Assembly (NCBI GenBank): GCA_022843485.1
Contig: JALHNM010000006.1
Coordinates: 91,939-155,938 of the forward strand
Source: Fimbriimonadaceae bacterium
GTDB taxonomy: Bacteria; Armatimonadota; Fimbriimonadia; Fimbriimonadales; Fimbriimonadaceae
DNA: 64,000 bases
Reading direction: 5' to 3'
A program made the translations under genes and the position numbers. Below the pieces are notes generated by a model that did no database searches, was not told where the DNA came from, and saw only the letters and a list, made by a program, of their open reading frames with translations. Shown here in pieces: positions 26,068-34,035 of the stretch. Each line of letters begins with the position of its first letter. The stretch's first letter is position 1.

Positions 26068-28722
26068 ATGCCGAAGAGGAAGACTCCGGACGCCGAGACC
26101 CCCACCGAAGCCCCCGCCACGGGTCGGACCCTGACCGCCGACGACCTCAAGCGCCTCCCGTGGCGGTGCGTGGGCCCCGCCATCATGGGCGGCCGGGTGA
26201 GCGACGTCTGCTTCGAGCCGGGCAACCCGAAGGCGTTCTACGTCGGCTATGCCAGCGGCGGGCTCTGGGTCACCAAGAATCGGGGCACCACGTTCGAGCC
26301 GGTGTTCGACAAGGTGCTGGAAACCTCCTCGATCGGCTCGGTAGCGGTCGTCCGACTCGCCGCGAACCCGGCGGGCGAGTCGAAGGAAGCGGCGTTCCGG
26401 ATCTGGGTGGGCACCGGCGAAGGGAACGGCCGGAACTCGAGCAGTTGGGGCCACGGGATCTACCGCAGCGACGACGGCGGTAAGTCATGGACCCACTGCG
26501 GGCTGGAGGACAGCCACGACGTCCCGCGCCTCGCCGTCGACCCGCGGGACCCGGACGTCTGTTACGTCGCGGCTCTCGGCCACCTCTGGGGCGCGAACGA
26601 GACCCGTGGCGTCTACAAGACCACCGACGCAGGCAAGACCTGGACCCCCGTGCTCCAGATCGATGCCGACACCGGGTGCTGCGAGATCGCGATCGACCCC
26701 AACGACCCCGACACGCTCTACGCGGCGATGTACCACCGACGCCGCACGGCTTGGAGCTACACGAGCGGGGGGCCGGAGGGCGGGCTCTACAAGACCTCCG
26801 ACGGCGGCAACACCTGGCGCAAGCTCGCCGGAGGCCTCCCCGCCCAGACCGGCCGCATCGGCCTCGACCTCTTCCCCGGCGACCCCAAGGTCATCGTCGC
26901 CGTCGTCGAGTCCACGGACGAAGGGGCCAACTCGATCCGGGACGACCGGATGCGCGGTGGCGGGGTCTTCCGGAGCCAGGACGGGGGCGATTCCTGGGAG
27001 CGCCTCAGCGTTCGCAGCCCGCGCGCGTTCTACTTCAGCAAGGTCCGATTCGACCCGAAGGACAGCCAGCGCGTCTACATGCTCGGCTGGACCTGCGAGG
27101 TGAGCGAGGACGGCGGGCGGACGTTCCGCCAGTTCCAAGCCAATCTGCTCCACGCCGACCACCACGCCGTCATCGTCGCCCCCGACGACCCGGATCACAT
27201 CGTCATCGGCACGGACGGTGGCGTCTACCAGTCCTTCGACCGCGGCGCCACATGGGACTTCCTCAACACGATGGCGACCGGGCAGTTCTATAACGTCAGC
27301 CTCGACATGGGCGACCCGTACCGCATCATTGGCGGGCTCCAGGACAACGGCACCTGGGTCGGACCCAGCGCCACCAACCGGGAGGAGCAAGAGGACAAAG
27401 CGGCCAAGACCCCCGCCTTCGGGATCACGAACGCGGACTGGAAGTACGTCTTCTGGGGCGACGGTTTCCACGCTGAGTTCGACCCAGAGGACCCCGACGT
27501 CGTCTATGCCGAGTGGCAGGGCGGCAACATCGCCCGCATCGACCTCGAGTCCGGCGAGCGTCGCTTCATCGCCCCCGAGGCCCGCGAAGGCCAGCCCCGA
27601 CACCGGTTCAACTGGAACAGCCCGTTCTTCGTCAGCCCCCACGACCCCAAGGTGCTCTACCATGCGGGCAACTTCGTCTTCCGCCTCGACGAGCGCGGCG
27701 ACAAGTGGGAGCGCGTCAGCCCCGACCTCACCACGGCCGATACCGCCAAGATCGAGACCGTCGGGAGCAACGCCGAAACCCACTGCACCGTCGTCAGCCT
27801 GGACGAGTCGCCCCTCAAGGCGGGCGTGCTCTGGGCGGGCAGCGACGACGGCCTCATCCACGTCACTCGCGACGGCGGCAAGACGTGGAAGGACGTCACC
27901 CCTAAGGCGGTCGGCGGGCGGTACGTCTCGCGGATCGTGGCGAGTGCCCACGCGGCGGGCCGGGCCTACGTCAGCATCGACGGCCACCGTTCGGACGACA
28001 TGGACTCCTGTGTCCTCGCGACCGACGATTGGGGCAAGACCTGGACCGACGTGACCGGCAACCTACCCAAGGGGCGCTCGGTCAAGGTCGTCCGGGAGGA
28101 CCTCGGCAGCCCGGACGTGCTCTACTGCGGCACCGAGAACGCGGTCTACGTCTCGATCGACCGGGGCGGGAGTTGGGTACGCATGAACGGCAAGGCCCTC
28201 CCCCCCACCCCGGTCGACGACATCAAGCAACATCCCCGCGAGCGCGACCTGGTGCTCGGGACCCACGGGCGCTCGATCTGGATCCTGGACGACGCTTCGT
28301 TCTTCGGCCAACTCACCCCCGAGGCTTTGGCCGCCCCGCTCACCGTCTTCGAGGTCGCCCCCCGACGCCCCCGCCAACGCCTCAGCTACAACGGGGTCTG
28401 GACGCACAAGGCCTTCCGCGGGGCGAACCCCACGATGGGGGCCAGGATCGACTACTGGGTCTCGGCCTACACCGGGGAGGAGGTGAAGGTGAAGGTCGAG
28501 GACGCCAAGGGCGTGGTCGTGCGCGAGTTGACCGGCTCTGGCGCACCCGGCTGGAACCGCGTGGTCTGGGACCTGCAGCCGGAAGAGCACCTGCGCCTCC
28601 CGGACGGGGGGGAGGACACGCTCATGAACAAGTTCCACTGCCGACCGGGCGAGTACAAAGTGACCGTCTCGATGGGCGACCACAAGGTGACCAAGACCCT
28701 CACGATCCTCCCCCAAGACTAG
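26068..28722 (+). CDS. VPS10/sortilin-like beta-propeller protein (BNR repeats)
   Basis: An 884-residue protein of the bacterial VPS10-like class (also called glycosyl hydrolase or xyloglucanase-like). After a short polar N-terminus it has repeated Asp-box/BNR motifs: SDDGGKSWTHCG, TTDAGKTWTPVLQ, TSDGGNTWRKLAG, SQDGGDSWERLS, SEDGGRTFRQF, TRDGGKTWKDVT and TDDWGKTWTDVT. These form a large propeller over residues 30-740, followed by a C-terminal beta domain that includes FlgD-like text (YWVSAYTGEEVKVKVEDAKG). There is no signal peptide, which is odd for this family and suggests a cytoplasmic product or an alternative start. Substrate unknown. A -10 box sits 7 nt upstream. Confidence 0.88.
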   Translation: MPKRKTPDAETPTEAPATGRTLTADDLKRLPWRCVGPAIMGGRVSDVCFEPGNPKAFYVGYASGGLWVTKNRGTTFEPVFDKVLETSSIGSVAVVRLAANPAGESKEAAFRIWVGTGEGNGRNSSSWGHGIYRSDDGGKSWTHCGLEDSHDVPRLAVDPRDPDVCYVAALGHLWGANETRGVYKTTDAGKTWTPVLQIDADTGCCEIAIDPNDPDTLYAAMYHRRRTAWSYTSGGPEGGLYKTSDGGNTWRKLAGGLPAQTGRIGLDLFPGDPKVIVAVVESTDEGANSIRDDRMRGGGVFRSQDGGDSWERLSVRSPRAFYFSKVRFDPKDSQRVYMLGWTCEVSEDGGRTFRQFQANLLHADHHAVIVAPDDPDHIVIGTDGGVYQSFDRGATWDFLNTMATGQFYNVSLDMGDPYRIIGGLQDNGTWVGPSATNREEQEDKAAKTPAFGITNADWKYVFWGDGFHAEFDPEDPDVVYAEWQGGNIARIDLESGERRFIAPEAREGQPRHRFNWNSPFFVSPHDPKVLYHAGNFVFRLDERGDKWERVSPDLTTADTAKIETVGSNAETHCTVVSLDESPLKAGVLWAGSDDGLIHVTRDGGKTWKDVTPKAVGGRYVSRIVASAHAAGRAYVSIDGHRSDDMDSCVLATDDWGKTWTDVTGNLPKGRSVKVVREDLGSPDVLYCGTENAVYVSIDRGGSWVRMNGKALPPTPVDDIKQHPRERDLVLGTHGRSIWILDDASFFGQLTPEALAAPLTVFEVAPRRPRQRLSYNGVWTHKAFRGANPTMGARIDYWVSAYTGEEVKVKVEDAKGVVVRELTGSGAPGWNRVVWDLQPEEHLRLPDGGEDTLMNKFHCRPGEYKVTVSMGDHKVTKTLTILPQD

Positions 28723-28740
28723 AGTTCGCCCGCAGGCCCC

Positions 28741-28800
28741 CGGAGCGCGGGTCCGCGACCCGCTCCCCGGACCCGGGAGCCGTGCTCCCGCTCGCCGAGG
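28741..28800. repeat. GGAGCGCGG-family palindromes downstream of the VPS10-like gene
   Basis: CGGAGCGCGGGTCCGCGACC continuing to CGCTCCCCG (28741-28769) is a nested palindrome, followed by another (CCGGGAGCCGTGCTCCCGC, about 28773-28791). It is closely related to the repeat at 29434-29460 on the other side of the Uma2 gene. Confidence 0.65.
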
Positions 28801-28827
28801 AACTCGGCCAGAAGCGGGCGCACGGCC

Positions 28828-29397
28828 TCAGTCGAGCGCGAGGCCGTCGTAGAGCGCGCTGAGGCCGACGTCAAACGCCGTGCCCTCGAGCCGCAACGTC
28901 GATTCGAGCCCCACCACCAGGCTCCTCAGCCAACCCTCGGGCCTCCGCTGGCAGACCTCCACGAGCGGGGTCTCCACCTCGACGAGCAAAGCCCAGGCGA
29001 GCGAGGACACGGCGAAGAAGTCGAAGAGCTTGGTGCCCCGGTCGAAGGCCCGGGTGCTCGGCGAGAGCACCTCGACCAGCAGCCACGGGTTCAGCAACAC
29101 GTCCCGCCGCTCGTCCAGGAAGTCCGGTTCCCCGCAGACCACGCTCACGTCTGGGTAGTACACCGACCCCGCCTGCCGGACAGCGATCTTAAGGTCCGAA
29201 GTCGTCACTCGGCAACCTTGCGTGCCAAGAGCGTCGGCAAGACACCGGGCAAGGTTCGCCGCGACCAGGCTGTGCTCGTAAGTCCCACCGGCCATGGCGA
29301 CGACCTCACCGCCTACGAGCTCACTCCGGTCAGACGCCTCCCGCTCCCGGCGAAGGAACTCGCCGACCGACACCCCTCGAAACCCTGGAGCGCTCAT
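28828..29397 (-). CDS. Uma2 family endonuclease (DUF820)
   Basis: A 189-residue protein of the Uma2 family, predicted PD-(D/E)XK nucleases expanded in cyanobacteria, planctomycetes and relatives. Visible motifs are LVGGEVVAMAGGTYEHSLVA, VYYPDVSVVCG (Asp), WLLVEVLSPSTRAFDRGTKLFDF (Glu and Lys, here quoted as VEVLSPST and GTKLFDF). The catalytic set looks intact. The biological role is unknown; many copies sit near repeats or mobile DNA. Palindromic repeats flank it on both sides. TAGACT lies 7 nt upstream of the ATG. Confidence 0.9.
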   Translation of the reverse strand: MSAPGFRGVSVGEFLRREREASDRSELVGGEVVAMAGGTYEHSLVAANLARCLADALGTQGCRVTTSDLKIAVRQAGSVYYPDVSVVCGEPDFLDERRDVLLNPWLLVEVLSPSTRAFDRGTKLFDFFAVSSLAWALLVEVETPLVEVCQRRPEGWLRSLVVGLESTLRLEGTAFDVGLSALYDGLALD

Positions 29398-29404
29398 CGC
29401 CGAA

Positions 29405-29410
29405 AGTCTA
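29405..29410 (-). promoter_or_regulatory. -10-like box 7 nt before the Uma2 start
   Basis: On the minus strand TAGACT (29410 to 29405) lies 7 bases before the ATG at 29397, consistent with a leaderless transcript. Confidence 0.4.
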
Positions 29411-29433
29411 CACCCAAGCTCAAAGGCCCCTCC

Positions 29434-29508
29434 TGGAGCGCGGATCCGCGACCCGCTCCAAGCGTTCCCAGCCTGGAAGGCTGGGACACCATCGCCTAGA
29501 AGGCGGTG
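29434..29508. repeat. Cluster of three palindromic repeats next to ftsZ
   Basis: Three different hairpin units follow each other: TGGAGCGCGGATCCGCGACC continuing to CGCTCCA (29434-29460), TCCCAGCCTGGAAGGCTGGGA (29466-29486), and CATCGCCTAGAAGGCGGTG (29490-29508). The last abuts the ftsZ stop codon (29509-29511). Confidence 0.7.
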
Positions 29509-30624
29509 CTACAGGCCGCTGCGTTGGCGGCGGAGGAACGACGGGATGTCAAGGTCGAGGTCTTCGACCTCGATCGGGCGGGCGTCCTCGCGTCGGGCAC
29601 TCGCGTCGTCACGGCGACCGGGGGCCGGGTCGATGGCCTTGAAGACGTCGAGGTCGAGCGGCCGCGAGGCTTGCTCGGTCATCCCCGCCGCCAGCAGGGT
29701 CACGCTCACCGTCTCGCCCATCGTTTCGTCCATCACCTGCCCCATGAAGATGCTCGCGTCCTCGGCGTCGGTGAGCTGGAGCAGGTACTCCATCGCCTCG
29801 TGGGCTTCGTGAAGCCCGAAGTCGGGCCCGGCGGTGATGTTGACGAGCATCCGCTTCGCCCCCGTGATCGCCGTCTCGAGCAGCGGCGAGTTGGCCGCGG
29901 CTTGGGCCGCCATCCGCGCCCGCTGGTCGCCGACCCCAGACCCGATGCCCATCAACGCGACCCCCGCATCCTTCATGACCGCTCGCACATCGGCGAAGTC
30001 AAGGTTGACGAGCCCAGGCCGCAGCACGATGTCGCTCACCCCTTGGACGCCCTGCCGGAGCACGTCGTCCGCGATCCGAAAGGCATCGCCCAGCGCCGTG
30101 GCCTTGTCCACCACGTTGTGCAGGTTGTCGTTCGGGATCACGACGAGGGTATCGGTGCGCTCGCGGAGCCGGTCGAGGCCGGTCGCAGCCGCCTTCTTGC
30201 GCCGCGGGCCCTCGAAGACGAACGGGCGAGTCACCACGCCGACCGTGAGCGCGTCGAGCCGCCGGGCGAGGTCAGCCACGATCGGGGCCGCCCCTGTGCC
30301 CGTCCCACCGCCCATCCCAGCCGTCACGAACACCATGTCCGCCCCCTCGAGCAGGTCCATGACCTCGCGCTCGCTCTCCTTGGCGGCGACAGCGCCCACC
30401 TCGGGGTCGCCGCCGGCACCGAGGCCGCGGGTCGCGTTCAAACCGAGCGCAAGCTTGGTCGGCGCAAGGCTCCGCTCGAGCGCCTGCTGATCCGTGTTCA
30501 AGGCCACGAACTGCACGCCCTGCAACCCCGCCTCGATCATCCGATCGACCGCGTTGCACCCGGCCCCACCGACGCCCACAACTTTGATCACTGCCATAGC
30601 CTCGAACAGGTTCTTCCGACTCAT
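29509..30624 (-). CDS. ftsZ: Cell division GTPase FtsZ
   Basis: The 371-residue tubulin-like protein that polymerises into the division ring at mid-cell. Visible are the N-terminal GVGGAGCNAVDRM (about 17-29), the tubulin signature GGGTGTG (residues 105-111), the T7 loop NLDFADV (207-213), which completes the GTPase site of the neighbouring subunit, and the C-terminal tail DIPSFLRRQR that binds FtsA or ZipA-type anchors. It is not beside ftsA/ftsQ or the mur cluster; it is the last gene of a run led by an unknown coiled-coil protein and dapF, 120 bp after the nitroreductase start. Three palindromes follow its stop. Confidence 0.97.
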   Translation of the reverse strand: MSRKNLFEAMAVIKVVGVGGAGCNAVDRMIEAGLQGVQFVALNTDQQALERSLAPTKLALGLNATRGLGAGGDPEVGAVAAKESEREVMDLLEGADMVFVTAGMGGGTGTGAAPIVADLARRLDALTVGVVTRPFVFEGPRRKKAAATGLDRLRERTDTLVVIPNDNLHNVVDKATALGDAFRIADDVLRQGVQGVSDIVLRPGLVNLDFADVRAVMKDAGVALMGIGSGVGDQRARMAAQAAANSPLLETAITGAKRMLVNITAGPDFGLHEAHEAMEYLLQLTDAEDASIFMGQVMDETMGETVSVTLLAAGMTEQASRPLDLDVFKAIDPAPGRRDDASARREDARPIEVEDLDLDIPSFLRRQRSGL

Positions 30625-30744
30625 CGCCCACACCCGCCGCGCCCCCTTCGGGAGAGGCCGGTCACAGGTCAGGACGCCCCGCCGCCGACCGAAGCCGCAC
30701 GATCTTTTCCACCGGGACCCCCGCTACCCCGAACCCCGAACCCC

Positions 30745-31548
30745 TCACCGCCGATCCATGCCCCGTTCTCGGAGGAACGGCAGCAGCCGTTCGCGGCCGG
30801 AGAGGTGGTGCTCATCGACCCGGCGGCCGCTGCGCATCGACCAGGTCACGTCGCCCTTCATCCCCTGGGCCTCGTAGAACGCCGCCATCCTCGCGTCGTA
30901 GTCCCCGATCCCCGCGTCCGGGTCGTAACGCTCCCGGTGCCACACGCTCGCCTGGGGGAGCCGGGGTTTGACGGCGCCGTCGAACCCGTCCGCGGGCCAG
31001 CCGAGGCACAGCCCGAACAGCCCGACCACCCCGTCCGGTAGCCCCAAGACCTCGGCGACCCCGTCCACGTCGTTCCGCAACGCCCCGATGTAACAGACCC
31101 CCAGGCCGAGGCCTTCCGCGGCGCAGACCATCCGTTCCGCCGCGAGCGCCGCATCGACCACCGCCATCGTGTAGAACTCGTTGTAGTCGAGCCCGAGCGC
31201 GGTCTCACCGACCTCCGCCGCTGCCCGGCGCAACCGGTGGTGGTCGGCGAGGAAGCAGAGGAACCAAGGAGCCTGCCGCACCTGGGCCTGGCCCGCGCAG
31301 AGCTCGGCGACGACGGCCCGGCGGGCAGGGTCTTGGACGCTCACGACGGTCCAGAGTTGGAGGTTGCTGCTCGTCGCCGCGCTCTGGGCCGCTGCGACGA
31401 GCCCAGCCACCCACGCCTCGGGAACGTCTCGATCTGAGAAGGACCGAACCGAGCGATGGTTCAAGGCCCGCCCGAGGTTCGGGAGCCCCTCCGGCGCGGG
31501 AACCCCGTACCGAAGCTCCCACGCCTCCGCCGAGGTCTCGTCGAACAC
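30745..31548 (-). CDS. NfsA/FRP-type nitroreductase
   Basis: A 267-residue FMN-dependent oxidoreductase. ALNHRSVRSFSDRDVPEAWV carries the FMN-binding Arg-x-Ser motif; SAATSSNLQLWTVVSV and MVCAAEGLGLGVCYIGALRND complete the flavin site. The extended C-terminus (GDYDARMAAFYEAQG) is typical of NADPH-dependent NfsA-type enzymes. It reduces quinones, nitro compounds or flavins in the cytoplasm. It begins 6 bp after the stop of the thioredoxin-like lipoprotein gene and is probably co-transcribed with it. Confidence 0.9.
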   Translation of the reverse strand: MFDETSAEAWELRYGVPAPEGLPNLGRALNHRSVRSFSDRDVPEAWVAGLVAAAQSAATSSNLQLWTVVSVQDPARRAVVAELCAGQAQVRQAPWFLCFLADHHRLRRAAAEVGETALGLDYNEFYTMAVVDAALAAERMVCAAEGLGLGVCYIGALRNDVDGVAEVLGLPDGVVGLFGLCLGWPADGFDGAVKPRLPQASVWHRERYDPDAGIGDYDARMAAFYEAQGMKGDVTWSMRSGRRVDEHHLSGRERLLPFLRERGMDRR

Positions 31549-31554
31549 CGGGCG

Positions 31555-32181
31555 CTACGCCCCCCGCTTCGCCATGATCTGCGCCAAGCGGGCACGGAAC
31601 CAGGGCACGTCCTCATAGCCCTTCAGCAGTTCGAACGGCGTCTCGTCGCGGTTCAGGAACACGAGCGACGGCACGCTCAGCACCTCGTACTTCTGGGCGA
31701 GCACCTTCCCGTCGTTCTTCTCGACGTCCACCGGCACGACCACCGCGTCCTTCAGCCGCTCGGCGACCTCCTGGTCGCTAAACCCCTCCTTCGTCATGAG
31801 CTTACAGAAGGCGCACCACTCGGCCTCGAACTTGAGCACGATCGTCTTCCTTTCCGCTTGGGCGACCTGTCGGGCCGCGGCGAGGGTCGGCACGATCCGA
31901 ACGGCGAGCTTCCCACCCGTCGCGGGCTTCCCAGCCTCCTTTGCCCCCTCTTCACCTTTCGCCTCCTTCTCCGGCTCGGTGGTTCGGCCGTCGCCGGTGG
32001 CAGTCTCTCCGACCGGAGCGGGGTCACTTTCCGGGGAGGGGTCAGCGACGGGAGCCGCCTCGGTCGATGGCACCGAGGGCGTCTGAGCGACCTTCGTCGC
32101 GTCGACGGCGGTGGACCCGGTCGGGGCGCACCCGAGGGCGGCAAGGGCGAGAAGGGTGAGGGCGAGGAAGAGGCGTGTCAT
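31555..32181 (-). CDS. Thioredoxin-like lipoprotein
   Basis: A 208-residue lipoprotein: signal MTRLFLALTLLALAALGC with lipobox Cys18, then a low-complexity Pro/Glu/Ala/Thr linker (about 20-95), then a thioredoxin-like domain (about 98-205) with the active site WCAFCK, SVPSLVFLNRD (cis-Pro region) and a DsbD-gamma/Thioredoxin_7 style. It would reduce or relay disulfides at the outer face of the membrane. It overlaps the preceding gene by 4 bases (ATGA). Confidence 0.87.
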   Translation of the reverse strand: MTRLFLALTLLALAALGCAPTGSTAVDATKVAQTPSVPSTEAAPVADPSPESDPAPVGETATGDGRTTEPEKEAKGEEGAKEAGKPATGGKLAVRIVPTLAAARQVAQAERKTIVLKFEAEWCAFCKLMTKEGFSDQEVAERLKDAVVVPVDVEKNDGKVLAQKYEVLSVPSLVFLNRDETPFELLKGYEDVPWFRARLAQIMAKRGA

Positions 32182-32807
32182 CGGTCGTCTTTCGGGTCGG
32201 TCGGGGGGCGGGTGGGCTTCTTCGAAAGCTCGAGCAAGATCTCGTACGCCAGCGGGTCCATGAGCACGACCCGCACCCAGGCCCGGAGACGCTCGCGGTC
32301 CGAGAGCTTGGCCGGGTCGGCCCCGGGGTTGCCTATGCGGGGGTCGAGGGCGTTCGCCGCGGCCTTGATCTGCCCTGCGTCGAGGGTCTCTTCGACCGCC
32401 GTGAGGACCTTCTCCGTCTGCTCGCCGACCATCACCTGGCGCTTGGCGTCGAGGAGCCGGAACGCCTTGATCAACTCGGTGATGACCTCACGGCTCGGCA
32501 CCTCGCCCTTGTCGCGCGCGGCCTTGAGGGCGTCGGCGATCGTCGGGTCGAGCTTCCGCATCTCCACGAGTTCGTCGCGCAGGTGCCGCTTCTCGGCTTC
32601 CTGGGCGGACTCGACCTGCGCCAAGAGCCGCTTCGCCTGCTCCGGCTTGATGAGCACCGGGAGGATCTGGTTGTAGAGGTCGAGTCGCCGCAGGTCCACG
32701 AGGATGCGGTCAGCTTCGGCAGCGGGCCGGGCCGGTGGCTTGGCCTGTCCGAACGCGAGCGTCGCGGCGAGGAGGAGGGCGAGGGCGGCAGGCAGGCGAG
32801 GGCTCAT
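32178..32807 (-). CDS. Exported helical hypothetical protein
   Basis: A 209-residue protein with a signal peptide (MSPRLPAALALLLAATLAFG) and a charged, helical mature part (LKAARDKGEVPSREVITELI, ESAQEAEKRHLRDELVEMRK). I recognise no domain. Starts and stops overlap its neighbours by 4 bases on both sides, so it is translated together with the membrane protein before it and the thioredoxin-like lipoprotein after it, suggesting a shared periplasmic task. Confidence 0.75.
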   Translation of the reverse strand: MSPRLPAALALLLAATLAFGQAKPPARPAAEADRILVDLRRLDLYNQILPVLIKPEQAKRLLAQVESAQEAEKRHLRDELVEMRKLDPTIADALKAARDKGEVPSREVITELIKAFRLLDAKRQVMVGEQTEKVLTAVEETLDAGQIKAAANALDPRIGNPGADPAKLSDRERLRAWVRVVLMDPLAYEILLELSKKPTRPPTDPKDDR

Positions 32808-33172
32808 GGGGTACTGGTCTCCGAGGACTGGGACGGCCGGGCCCGCTTGCCCGTTTCGGGACGGCTCACCAGCAGCGCCATCGCGAGCGCAGAGGCGGTC
32901 TGACAGTGGACGAACGCCACCCCGAGGAGGGTCACGAGAACCATGGCCCATGGGGTCATCGCCCCGTCCTGAAGTCCCCCCGACCGGCCGATGAGGTAAA
33001 GCGCCCCCAGCAGCAGCCCAGCAGGAACGATGAGGCCCCCGGAGGCCAAGAACACCAGCAACCCGCGAGGCGCCCCGGACAGGCCTGCCGCCCACCGAGT
33101 GGCCCGACGACGCAAGAGAAGCCCGTAGGCGACCCAGACCACGAAACAGACGGCGCCCTGTGCCCAGATCAC
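32804..33172 (-). CDS. Small membrane protein
   Basis: A 122-residue protein with three or four hydrophobic segments (AVCFVVWVAYGLLL, LLVFLASGGLIVPAGLLLGA, WAMVLVTLLGVAFVH) and a polar C-terminal tail. No family is recognised. It overlaps dapF by 4 bases at its start and the exported helical protein at its end. Confidence 0.75.
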   Translation of the reverse strand: MIWAQGAVCFVVWVAYGLLLRRRATRWAAGLSGAPRGLLVFLASGGLIVPAGLLLGALYLIGRSGGLQDGAMTPWAMVLVTLLGVAFVHCQTASALAMALLVSRPETGKRARPSQSSETSTP

Positions 33173-34035
33173 GCCGAGACTGTACCTGCGACCGCGTCAC
33201 CGAGCCGGACGACAGCCCGGGCCCGATCAAAGGCCAAGCGGCCCGAAAAGACCCGGTGGGGCAACGTCGTCGAGGACACCGGCCCCTCCCACGAGTCGAA
33301 CGCGACGCGGACGTCCCCCCCAGCCCCGCCCACCTCGAACTCGCCGCTCAATCCAGTCTTCCGGGCCCAAACGACCGCCGCCGCAACACTCCCTGTGCCA
33401 CACCCGAGCGTCTCGCCCACCGACCGCTCCCAAATGCGAAGCCGCAACCGCCGGTCACCCTCGGGACAGGCATAGACGACGCTCGTCTTGGCCGGAAAGT
33501 GCGGGTCGTGCTCCACGAGCGGGCTGACCTGGAAGAACGCGTCGTCTCCGGGGAGCGCGTCGACGAGCACCACGAAGTGGGTGCTCCCGGTGCTCACCGC
33601 CGAGCCCGTCACGCCCTGCACCGGTCGGTCGAGCCAAGGGGCATCGGACCGCACCGGCACGGCCTCGGGCCGGAAGTCCGCCGGGGGGAGCGTGACCGTC
33701 ACCTCGCCTTGGGGTCCGACCCGGGCAGGGACGTCCCGGCCCCCGTGAAGGACTGTGAACTCTGCCCCCACCCACCCCTGCCGGTGCGCGTGGTCGGCGG
33801 CGCACCGCAGGCCGTTCCCGCAGAAGTCCTCGGTGCCGTCGGGGTTGAACATCCGAAGCGTGACGGCGGCGCCAGCCCGGCCAACGACGAGGAGCCCGTC
33901 CGCCCCGACCCCGAAGCGCCGCTCGCAAGCGTGGCGGGCGAACTCAGGGAGGAGCTCGGTCGGCACTGCCCCCGCCTCCACGAGGACGAAGTCGTTCCCG
34001 ATCGTCTCGGTCTTCCAGAATTCGACGCTGATCAA
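33169..34035 (-). CDS. dapF: Diaminopimelate epimerase
   Basis: A 288-residue enzyme that converts LL- to meso-diaminopimelate for lysine and peptidoglycan synthesis. The two catalytic cysteines are visible: Cys72 in FNPDGTEDFCGNGLRC and Cys212 in ETLGCGTGS. The N-terminal WKTETIGNDFVLVE and GVGADGLL match the family. The frame is open to 34119, but family alignment begins at ISVEFWK, so the start is the TTG at 34035. It overlaps the stop of the upstream gene as TTGA, a sign of translational coupling. TTG starts of this type recur at 38726. Confidence 0.95.
   Translation of the reverse strand: MISVEFWKTETIGNDFVLVEAGAVPTELLPEFARHACERRFGVGADGLLVVGRAGAAVTLRMFNPDGTEDFCGNGLRCAADHAHRQGWVGAEFTVLHGGRDVPARVGPQGEVTVTLPPADFRPEAVPVRSDAPWLDRPVQGVTGSAVSTGSTHFVVLVDALPGDDAFFQVSPLVEHDPHFPAKTSVVYACPEGDRRLRLRIWERSVGETLGCGTGSVAAAVVWARKTGLSGEFEVGGAGGDVRVAFDSWEGPVSSTTLPHRVFSGRLAFDRARAVVRLGDAVAGTVSA

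Noticed and set aside
24444..26483. A 679-codon plus-strand frame opposite the antiporter gene
   Set aside because: It mirrors the antiporter, is dominated by Arg/Asp/His runs, and has no recognisable protein sense.
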